This document shows, one piece after another, positions 57,694 through 64,000 of a DNA stretch of 64,000 nt. The notes below the pieces were generated by a model. That model made no database searches, had not been told where the DNA came from, and saw only the letters and a program-made list of their open reading frames with translations. A program made the position numbers and the translations under genes. Within the stretch, counting starts at the first letter, position 1, and each line of letters starts with the position of its first letter. Source of the DNA: Saccharospirillum alexandrii (GTDB lineage Bacteria > Pseudomonadota > Gammaproteobacteria > Pseudomonadales > Natronospirillaceae); NCBI RefSeq assembly GCF_004000275.1, contig NZ_RCIP01000001.1, forward strand, positions 54,749 to 118,748. The letters run 5' to 3'.

Positions 57694-58434
57694 TCAGGCG
57701 CTGATGCCGAGCTCGATGCGTTCGCAATCAGCCAGGCTGGCCAGGCGGGTCAGGGCGTTGAAGTCGTCAATGACGATGTCTTTGGCGCTGTCACTCTCAC
57801 CCAGAATGCCTTGCTTCTGAAAGCGAGTGAACACCCGGCTCACCGTTTCCACGGCCATACCCAGGTAGTTGGCGATGTCGCCGCGAGACATGGTCAGCCG
57901 GAAACTGGTGCCTGAGTAACCCCGGCGCTTGTAGCGGGCAGCCAGGTTGAGCAGGAATGAAGCCAGGCGTTCTTCGGAGCTCTTCTTGCTCAGTAACAGC
58001 ATCATTTTTTGTTCTTCACGCAATTCCTTGCTCATCAGCCGCATGAGATGACGGCGCAGCTCCGGCATCTGTCCTGAAAGGTCGTCGAGGCGGTCAACCG
58101 GTATCTCGCAGATATTCGAGGTTTCCAGTGCCCGGGCGGTGGCGGAATAGCTGACGGCGTCGTAGCTGTCCAGACCGACCAGCTCGCTGGCCAGGTGGAA
58201 GCCAGTGATCTGTTCTTCACCTTCCTGGGTCAGCGTAAAGGTTTTGATGGTGCCGGTGCGAACCGCAAAAATGGAATGAAAGGCTTCACCCTGATGGAAC
58301 AGAATGTCACCTTTTTGCACAGGGCGCCCACGCCGGATGATGGAATCGAGTTGATCCATTTCCTGGTTGTTCAGCGCCAACGGCAGGCAAAGAGGGTGCA
58401 GGCTGCAGGTGTTGCAATGAGTATTCAGCTTCAC
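57694..58434 (-). CDS. anr: Oxygen-sensing regulator FNR/ANR
   Basis: A CRP/FNR-family transcription factor of 246 residues. The N-terminal Cys cluster ([15 protein letters not shown]) and a further Cys (TSNICEIPV) can hold an oxygen-sensitive 4Fe-4S cluster. The cNMP-like barrel is followed by the dimer helix ([20 protein letters not shown]) and the HTH ([20 protein letters not shown], with the E-x-x-S-R recognition residues). This is the FNR/ANR pattern, not CRP. It should bind the perfect box upstream of ccoM and others in the genome. ttcA, itself FNR-regulated in E. coli, lies just upstream. Confidence 0.95.
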   Translation of the reverse strand: MKLNTHCNTCSLHPLCLPLALNNQEMDQLDSIIRRGRPVQKGDILFHQGEAFHSIFAVRTGTIKTFTLTQEGEEQITGFHLASELVGLDSYDAVSYSATARALETSNICEIPVDRLDDLSGQMPELRRHLMRLMSKELREEQKMMLLLSKKSSEERLASFLLNLAARYKRRGYSGTSFRLTMSRGDIANYLGMAVETVSRVFTRFQKQGILGESDSAKDIVIDDFNALTRLASLADCERIELGISA

Positions 58435-58549
58435 AGTGTGCTCGCTCCAGGCGGTTTGACCGTAGATGCAGGTCGGTTTTGTCTATCAGCCATGGTAGCT
58501 GAATCAACGTCCATTACCAGCCCCATGCGGTTAATCGCGCAGGGTGAAC

Positions 58550-59518
58550 TCAGTGTTCACTGCCCGGAACCCAGGTATTGACCGATGTCTGTGCCATGGG
58601 ACTGAATTCTCCGCCATCGCTGACCGGTGCCAATGGGATACCGGTTGCTTGTAGCGAGACAAAATCGTGCAGGGAGCGGTCCGCCAGCTGAGATGGCGCG
58701 ACGTTTTGAATCGCCCGGAAGATGTTCTCCACCCGACCCGGAAATTCTTTCTCCCAGCCCCGTAGCATGGCCTTGATCGACTGGCGCTGCAGATTCTCCT
58801 GAGAGCCACAGAGATTGCAGGGGATGATCGGAAACTGCATAAAGGCCGCGTAGCGTTCGATGTCGGCTTCCCGGCAGTAAGCCAGTGGTCGAATCAGAAC
58901 ATTGGTGGCGCTGTCGCTCAGTAGCTTGGGTGGCATGGCTTTGAGTTTGCCGCCGTGAAACATGTTCAGAAACAGGGTTTCCATAATGTCATCCCGGTGG
59001 TGACCCATGGCGACCTTGGTCGCCCCGATCTGATCGGCAAAGGCATAGATGGTGCCGCGACGCAGACGCGAGCAGATACCGCAGGTCGTTTTGCCCTCGG
59101 GTACCATGTCTTGCACGATGCTGTAGGTATCCCGTTCCAGAATGTGAAATGGCACGCCGCGCTGTTTCAGGTAGTTGGGCAGAATCTCTTCGGGAAAGCC
59201 GGGCTGTTTCTGATCCAGGTTCACCGCGACCAGTTCGAAATTCACCGGCGCGCTGCGCTGCAGGCTGATCAGGATTTCCAGCATGGTGTAGGAATCTTTC
59301 CCGCCCGAAAGGCATACCATGACCTTGTCGCCTTCTTCAATCATGTTGAAGTCGGCAATGGCGCGGCCGGTTTCACGGCGCAAGCGTTTCTGCACCTTGT
59401 TGAACTCGGTTTTGGCCTTCTTTTCGGCTGCGACGGTCGGCGAGTCTGCAGAGGGTTCAGCGAGGGCGGCTGCGTCTGTAGTCGGGTGGTTTGACGTGAG
59501 GGTCATGCCTGAATCCAT
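58550..59518 (-). CDS. ttcA: tRNA 2-thiocytidine biosynthesis protein TtcA
   Basis: TtcA thiolates C32 in some tRNAs using an iron-sulfur cluster and ATP. The 322-residue protein has the PP-loop [17 protein letters not shown], the Fe-S cysteines in [12 protein letters not shown] and the second pair [11 protein letters not shown], plus [21 protein letters not shown] 50-residue Ala/Thr-rich N-terminal extension precedes the core. ATG 59518 is used; MTLTSN at 59506 is also possible. It lies between apt and anr on the same strand. Confidence 0.95.
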   Translation of the reverse strand: MDSGMTLTSNHPTTDAAALAEPSADSPTVAAEKKAKTEFNKVQKRLRRETGRAIADFNMIEEGDKVMVCLSGGKDSYTMLEILISLQRSAPVNFELVAVNLDQKQPGFPEEILPNYLKQRGVPFHILERDTYSIVQDMVPEGKTTCGICSRLRRGTIYAFADQIGATKVAMGHHRDDIMETLFLNMFHGGKLKAMPPKLLSDSATNVLIRPLAYCREADIERYAAFMQFPIIPCNLCGSQENLQRQSIKAMLRGWEKEFPGRVENIFRAIQNVAPSQLADRSLHDFVSLQATGIPLAPVSDGGEFSPMAQTSVNTWVPGSEH

Positions 59519-59619
59519 ACCTGTATAGCTGTAGCGACAATGCGGGCGCGTGTTCTACCACCTACGCTCCCAGGGAACAAGCTTTGCGATAAAAAAGTCT
59601 GCTCAAAGTACAGCAGTCG

Positions 59620-60162
59620 TTATTTGCCCTCATAAGCCAGTAGGGTGAAAGTGGGTATGCTGGCTTCACCCAGAATCTTTACACCGCCCATGTCGGGGAG
59701 ATCCACCACAGCGGCGGCCTCGACCACGCTAGCACCCTGGCTCTGAATCAATGTGGAGGCGGCCAGCGCCGAACCGCCGGTGGCGATCAGGTCGTCAAAA
59801 ATCAGTACCCGGTCACCGTCGCCACAGCTGCCTTTCTGCAGTTCCAGGCTGCGTTCACCGTGAGGCAGAGTAAAATGTTCGCTGGCGACGTTGCCCGGCA
59901 ATTTGCCACCTTTGCGCACCAGAATAATGGGTAAGTTTAACTGGTAGGCGATGATACTGCCCAGAATAAAACCCCGGGCTTCCAGGGCGGCAACGTGGGT
60001 GATGTCTGCGTCCAGGTAGCGTTCGACAAAGGCGTGAGCGCACAGGTGCAGGGCTCGGTTATCGTTGAACAGTGGGGTCAGGTCGCGAAAAGTAATACCG
60101 GCTTCGGGCCAGTCCGGGTAGCTTTTGATCCGGTTTTTCAGGGTGATCTGGTCAAAGCGCAT
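59620..60162 (-). CDS. apt: Adenine phosphoribosyltransferase
   Basis: Apt salvages adenine to AMP with PRPP. The frame is open to 60225, but ATG 60162 (RFDQITLKNRIKSYPDWPEA) has GGAGAAT just upstream and gives 180 residues, the usual size. The PRPP-binding motif is DRVLIFDDLIATGGSALAAS. The region ALEARGFILGSIIAYQLNLP and the flexible-loop sequence RKGGKLPG are conserved. apt near anr is also seen in Pseudomonas. Confidence 0.95.
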   Translation of the reverse strand: MRFDQITLKNRIKSYPDWPEAGITFRDLTPLFNDNRALHLCAHAFVERYLDADITHVAALEARGFILGSIIAYQLNLPIILVRKGGKLPGNVASEHFTLPHGERSLELQKGSCGDGDRVLIFDDLIATGGSALAASTLIQSQGASVVEAAAVVDLPDMGGVKILGEASIPTFTLLAYEGK

Positions 60163-60245
60163 CGTCGATTCTCCGGGTCGGTTTGCAAACAAGTCTTCTG
60201 GCCGTTCATTGGCTTGGCTGTTCATTTACCGAGAGTTTAGCAGAC

Positions 60246-60827
60246 TTAGCGACGGGCCCCGATAAGCTCGGGCAGACTGCGATGCAGCAGGGCATCAATG
60301 TCCGGGCGTCGGCTGTGATCCGACAGGGCGCGCGGATAGGCAGGCGCCTGGCGGTCATCGCGCAGGTGCTGCCACGGCGTTGTCGAGGCGATGAACCGTT
60401 CCGCAAAGTCCGGGCTGATCGCCAGGCAGCCGTTCAGAATGACATCCAGATAGGTTTGCAGGATAGGACGTTCGGGAATCGGATCATCCGCGCGGGTACC
60501 GACATAGGCCCACAATGGCCGGTGTGTGGGTAGCGGGATATCACCCAGATTTTCGACCTGGCTCCAATCGATGCGAAGTCGGTCATAGCCGCGCTCGCGC
60601 TGATCAAACCGGGCCAGGTTGTCATTATCGACGGCAAACACCACGCCATTGCAGCGGGCCTGGTGGTCCTGGTGCGCGCCCAGGGCCGTGGCGCCGTAAT
60701 CCGGGACCGGAACGGACCAGCGTCGTGCGATACCGCTGACATCGACGGGATAGGCCAGACCACTGACCCCGGTTCGGCTGCGGCTCTCGGCACAGATGAG
60801 GCTGCCATAGCCAAAGATGCAGTGCAT
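60246..60827 (-). CDS. Gamma-glutamylcyclotransferase-like protein
   Basis: A 193-residue protein of the gamma-glutamylcyclotransferase fold. ATG 60827 has a strong AGGAGG site, while the frame runs further upstream without one. The family loop is HCIFGYGSLICAESRSRTG (YGSL) and the likely catalytic Glu lies in FDQRERGYDRL. Members cyclise gamma-glutamyl amines or peptides to 5-oxoproline, or degrade glutathione. The C-terminal half (YLDVILNGCLAISPDFAERF) is poorly known. No substrate is assigned. A MITE-like repeat lies 53 nt upstream. Confidence 0.8.
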   Translation of the reverse strand: MHCIFGYGSLICAESRSRTGVSGLAYPVDVSGIARRWSVPVPDYGATALGAHQDHQARCNGVVFAVDNDNLARFDQRERGYDRLRIDWSQVENLGDIPLPTHRPLWAYVGTRADDPIPERPILQTYLDVILNGCLAISPDFAERFIASTTPWQHLRDDRQAPAYPRALSDHSRRPDIDALLHRSLPELIGARR

Positions 60828-60879
60828 GAATGTCCTCCTGGCAGGTTGTTGGAAAAGGCTCCCTGCCTTTTTCAAAACA

Positions 60880-61151
60880 CTAGGGAGCCTCTGAACAACT
60901 CCCCCAGGGCTCTGCGCGAGCCAAAACGTTCTGCCACAAGGCGCACTTCGCAGCGCAATGGCCGTAGCCCTTGTCAAGAAGTGCAACGCCGGGGCAGGAC
61001 GTTTTGGCCGCGCCCTCCGGGGCTTTCCGAGGAACGTAGCCACCGCGTTGGACTCATTTGAAAGGTCTAGACATTCCTGCATGAGTCCGCCTTGTGGCAA
61101 CGTCCCTCGGATAAGCCAGAGCCCCGGGGGAGTTATTCAGAGACTCCCTAG
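60880..61151. mobile_element. MITE-like element with 35-bp terminal inverted repeats
   Basis: The 272-nt element begins at 60880 and ends at 61151 with inverted repeats 60880-60914 and 61117-61151 that agree at about 32 of 35 positions. The outermost sequence is CTAGGGAG on each side. Inside lies a second inverted repeat (60921-60935 with 60993-61007, 14 of 15) and a hairpin (61050-61057 with 61081-61088). No ORF of credible size is present. The end sequence (GGGAGxCTCTGAA) is like that of several IS elements, so it is probably a non-autonomous derivative. No clear target duplication is seen beyond the symmetric CTAG. Confidence 0.7.
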
Positions 61152-61272
61152 AACCAAAAAATTGCGATTTTTGCTTCTCTCACAAAATCGATGACTTGAT
61201 GGTCATCAATGTTGCCGGAGCGTCCTTATTCCGGCAGCAGGCGGCTGACATTCTTCGAGTTTCAACCGCCTG

Positions 61273-61917
61273 CTAGTGCCCCATGGAAACCGCCTGAAAC
61301 GCCAACCAGGCGGCAAAGACCAGCAGACTGCCACCCAACACCCGGCGCACCCAGGGTCTGTTCAGTCCACGCTGAAAAGGTTTTGCGGCGGCGCCAGTCA
61401 GCATCATGGCTGGTAGAGTGCCAAACCCGAAGCAGAGCATCAGGCCGGCGCTGGCCCAGGGGTTGGCGGCGGTTGCCGCGAAACCGAGGGCTGAATAGAC
61501 CAATCCACAGGGTAAGAACCCCCAAATCACCCCCAGCGGGTAGGCTCGTCGAACGGTTGTGACCGGCAGCCAGCGTTTTGCCAGTGGCTGCAGGCGTCTC
61601 CACAGCGGCAGTGCCAGCAGTTCTACCCGGGTGATCCAGGCGGCGATGTTCAGATAATACAGGGCGATCAGCACCAGCAAGGCCGCAGCAATAAGCCTTA
61701 GTACCGGGATGGTACTGGCCGGTAACCAGGACAGACCAGCACCGATCAGAAAGCCCAGTCCGGTATAGGTGGTAATTCGGCCCAGGTTGTAGGCGGCCAG
61801 AACAGGCGCTCCCTTGCTGTTGACGCCGAAAGCCACGGTCAGGCCGCCGCACATGCCCAGGCAGTGACCGGCTGAGATGATCCCGATCAGCACAGCGGAC
61901 AGGGCATCAATCATCAT
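61273..61917 (-). CDS. TauE/SafE-family membrane protein of the cbb3 assembly locus
   Basis: A 214-residue membrane protein with about six TM helices. The GHCLGMCGGLTVAFG motif near the N-terminus and LGVIWGFLPCGLVYSALG in the middle, with conserved Cys pairs, are features of the DsbD/TauE-like family found in cco gene clusters. A role in copper handling for the cbb3 oxidase is inferred from context. It overlaps the ccoS end by 4 nt, so it belongs to the ccoI-ccoS operon. A short inverted repeat (GCAGGCGG/CCGCCTGC) spans its stop, possibly a weak terminator. Confidence 0.8.
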   Translation of the reverse strand: MMIDALSAVLIGIISAGHCLGMCGGLTVAFGVNSKGAPVLAAYNLGRITTYTGLGFLIGAGLSWLPASTIPVLRLIAAALLVLIALYYLNIAAWITRVELLALPLWRRLQPLAKRWLPVTTVRRAYPLGVIWGFLPCGLVYSALGFAATAANPWASAGLMLCFGFGTLPAMMLTGAAAKPFQRGLNRPWVRRVLGGSLLVFAAWLAFQAVSMGH

Positions 61918-62156
61918 AATGGCGAGGAGTCCTGCGGATCGGCTGATACGGGTTCATCGGGTTTTGCCGGCCCGCTCCCGGAGCGGGAGCGATCGGGCCG
62001 GTTAGGCACCATGTCGCTGTCATCATCGAACAGGATACGCTGTGCCGGGCTGTCCAGGTCGTCGTACTGGCCGCTGTTGACCGTCCACCAGAACAAGCCG
62101 CCACCTAGGAGCAGCAGCAACAGGCTCACCGGAATCAACAACAGTAGAATGTCCAT
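61914..62156 (-). CDS. ccoS: cbb3-type cytochrome oxidase assembly protein CcoS
   Basis: CcoS is a small membrane protein needed for heme incorporation and maturation of the cbb3 oxidase. The 80-residue product has one N-terminal TM helix (LLLLIPVSLLLLLLGGGLFW) then the family segment WTVNSGQYDDLDSPAQRILF, followed by a longer polar tail. It is located between ccoI and the TauE-like gene. Confidence 0.93.
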   Translation of the reverse strand: MDILLLLIPVSLLLLLLGGGLFWWTVNSGQYDDLDSPAQRILFDDDSDMVPNRPDRSRSGSGPAKPDEPVSADPQDSSPL

Positions 62157-62192
62157 GATCGTGCTCCATTTACAGGGTGTTTGCTGGTTGGT

Positions 62193-64000
62193 TCAGGACA
62201 AGCGGCGCAGACGCAGGGCGTTTCCCACCACCAGCAATGAACTGAGCGACATGCCAATAGCGGCTTGCCAGGGGGCAACCCAACCCAGGGCCGCCAATGG
62301 TAAGGCCAGGCCATTGTACAGCAAGGCCCAGACCAGGTTCTGACGGATCACTCGCCGGGTCTTTCGGGCGGCCTGAATGGCCAGCGCCAGCGTGGTCAGG
62401 TTTTCATTCAACAGCAGAGCATCGGCGGCCTGCTTGGCAAGATCGGTTCCGGATGACATCGCCACGGACACGGGCGCACCGGCCAGAACCGGGGCATCGT
62501 TTATCCCGTCGCCCACCACCGCGACGCGGGCGCCCTGGCTGGTTTGCTGGTTGACCCAGCCCAGCTTTTGCTCGGCACTGAGACCAAAATGAAACCGGCC
62601 ATTAAGGCTTAGGTACGCCAGTCTCGGATCCAGCTCGCCGTTGGGATCACCGGTGAGGATATGGCAGCGTACGCCGAGTGTTTCAAGGGACTCCAGGCCC
62701 GGCAGAGCGCTACCACGCAGGTCGTCGTTGACGGAAAAGGCGGCCAGTGCACGGCCGTTCAGGCTAAGCCAGATACGGCCGGAGGCGGATGTTGGGGTTG
62801 CTGCTGACCCCTCGCTGGCAAAGTCCCAGTGGCCAAGGCGCCAGGTTCCGGCGGCGTCCCGTGCAGACTGTCCGGCCCCCGGGTGGCGTTGGTGATCCCG
62901 GAGTTTGCGTACTGGTGTACCAGGTGGCTGAGCCTGTCGGAACGCCCGGGCAATGGGGTGTTCGCTGGTGCGTTCGAGTTCGGCTGCAATCGCGATCAGG
63001 TCAGCTTCAGTAAAGCCCAGGCGCTCTGCTTCGGCTTCAGGGTAGACGCCCGTCAGCACGAAGTGGCCTTCGGTCAGGGTGCCGGTTTTGTCGAAGGCCA
63101 GGTCGGTGACTGACGCCAATTGATCGAGTGTATGACCGCGGGTAATAATCAGTCCGCGCTGGCGCAAACTGTTGGTGGCCTGAGCCAGCACCGTCGGGGT
63201 AGCAAGACTCAGCGCGCAGGGGCAGGTGACCACCAGCACGCTGATGACGACCCAGAAAGCCCGGTCCGGCGCTACCCAAAGCCAGACCAGGCCAATAATG
63301 GCGGTGATCAATAAAGTCGAGGCGACAAAATGGTGGGCTCCCCGGTCGGCCAGTTCGGCCAGGCGCGGTTTTTCACTGGCGGCCCGTTCTAGTAGTTGCA
63401 TCAGGCTGGAGGCTGAGCTGTCCTGCCCGGTGCGCTCAACGTCGACTTCGACGGCCTGGCTTTGGTTGAGAGTGCCGGCGAGAACGGCATCACCTGGTGC
63501 CTTGGAACGCGGTTTGAATTCGCCGGTCAGCCGGGACTCATCGAATTCGCTGCAGCCTGATCGAACCACACCATCCACCGGGCACAGCTCTCCGGCCTGA
63601 ATCAGAATGCGTTCACCGGCGTGAATGTCGCGCAGCGCCTGACGTTGCCAGTGTCCCTCCCGCCAGACCTGGCAGGTTGCTGGCAGATGGCTGGCCAGCG
63701 CATTGCCGCTGGCATGCACTGAGGTACGAGCCCGAAATTCCAGAAAGCGGCCAAGCACCAGAAAGAAGGTGAACATATTGACCGATTCATAATAGACCTC
63801 GCCGCCGCCGGTCAGGGTTGCCCAGACACTGGCAACAAAGGCCGAGCCGATGGCAAGCGCTACCGAAACGTCCATCGACAGGTGTCTTACTTTCAGGCTG
63901 CGCCAGGCCGATCGGAAGAATGGCCCAGCGGCAATAACCACAACGGGAATGGTCAGGACCAGGCTGGCCCAGCGAACCAGCAGTTCGGTACTGCCCGTCA
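62193..64000 (-). CDS. ccoI: Copper-translocating P-type ATPase CcoI (5' truncated)
   Basis: CcoI is a P1B-type ATPase that supplies copper to the cbb3 oxidase. The frame is open to the window edge, so the N-terminus with its metal-binding domain is missing. Present are the early TM helices, the A-domain motif RLTGEFKPRSK, the copper-site CPC in VTCPCALSLATPTVL, the phosphorylation motif AFDKTGTLTEGH, the HP motif SEHPIARAFR, the GDGINDAPVLAGAPV hinge and C-terminal TM helices with NxxxYN-type residues (RQNLVWALLYNGLALPLAAL). It heads ccoI-ccoS-TauE. Confidence 0.94.
   Translation of the reverse strand, partial: TGSTELLVRWASLVLTIPVVVIAAGPFFRSAWRSLKVRHLSMDVSVALAIGSAFVASVWATLTGGGEVYYESVNMFTFFLVLGRFLEFRARTSVHASGNALASHLPATCQVWREGHWQRQALRDIHAGERILIQAGELCPVDGVVRSGCSEFDESRLTGEFKPRSKAPGDAVLAGTLNQSQAVEVDVERTGQDSSASSLMQLLERAASEKPRLAELADRGAHHFVASTLLITAIIGLVWLWVAPDRAFWVVISVLVVTCPCALSLATPTVLAQATNSLRQRGLIITRGHTLDQLASVTDLAFDKTGTLTEGHFVLTGVYPEAEAERLGFTEADLIAIAAELERTSEHPIARAFRQAQPPGTPVRKLRDHQRHPGAGQSARDAAGTWRLGHWDFASEGSAATPTSASGRIWLSLNGRALAAFSVNDDLRGSALPGLESLETLGVRCHILTGDPNGELDPRLAYLSLNGRFHFGLSAEQKLGWVNQQTSQGARVAVVGDGINDAPVLAGAPVSVAMSSGTDLAKQAADALLLNENLTTLALAIQAARKTRRVIRQNLVWALLYNGLALPLAALGWVAPWQAAIGMSLSSLLVVGNALRLRRLS

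Overview
The window is a 64 kb piece of a gammaproteobacterial chromosome with moderately high GC. Gene content and order (bamA-skp-lpxD-fabZ-lpxA-lpxB-rnhB-dnaE-accA, pyrG-eno-ftsB-ispD-ispF-truD-pcm-nlpD-rpoS, mutS-pncC-recA-recX-alaS-lysC-csrA) match Pseudomonas and Oceanospirillales-type genomes. A Na+-pumping oxaloacetate decarboxylase (oadGAB), a TRAP transporter and cbb3 oxidase assembly genes suggest a marine or halophilic, respiring heterotroph. A relative of Saccharospirillum or Reinekea is my inference and was not tested.

Layout. 1-10526: outer-membrane assembly and lipid A operon (bamA is cut by the window edge), then rnhB and dnaE. 10527-10988: a 178-nt palindromic repeat. 10989-24172: accA, a GNAT, tilS, pyrG, eno, ftsB, ispD, ispF, truD, pcm, a DUF368 membrane protein, nlpD, rpoS and the opposing fdxA. 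surE is missing from its usual place between truD and pcm. 24330-33923: mutS (minus strand), pncC, the SOS-controlled recA with recX, alaS, lysC and csrA. 34030-34504: tRNA-Ser and two tRNA-Arg. 34618-39164: dusC opposite oadGAB.

39250-41792 is the most unusual locus: a compact operon of a MotA/ExbB-type channel protein with a long coiled-coil tail, a MotB/OmpA-type partner and a small Cys/His-rich protein. It resembles the ZorAB motor of Zorya anti-phage systems but lacks the known Zorya effectors. 41928-45621 encodes a TatT-DctPQM TRAP system. 45735-46813 is a recently duplicated tRNA-Val/tRNA-Asp array with three degenerate tRNA-Asp 3' fragments that share an inserted hairpin.

47002-57407 carries a FadH-type dienoyl-CoA reductase behind a PsrA-like operator, a coiled-coil/zinc-ribbon protein of unknown role, a PLP enzyme, a YlqF-type GTPase, a second copy of the palindromic repeat, an HDAC-like deacetylase divergent from a Pat-type lysine acetyltransferase, and nudC. 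57434-64000 (all minus strand) is an oxygen-response and cbb3-oxidase neighbourhood: a 40-residue CcoM-like subunit behind a perfect FNR/ANR box, the FNR/ANR regulator, ttcA, apt, a gamma-glutamylcyclotransferase-like protein, a MITE-like repeat, a TauE-like membrane protein, ccoS and ccoI (cut by the window edge).

All assignments come from reading motifs, lengths and context. No database search was run.
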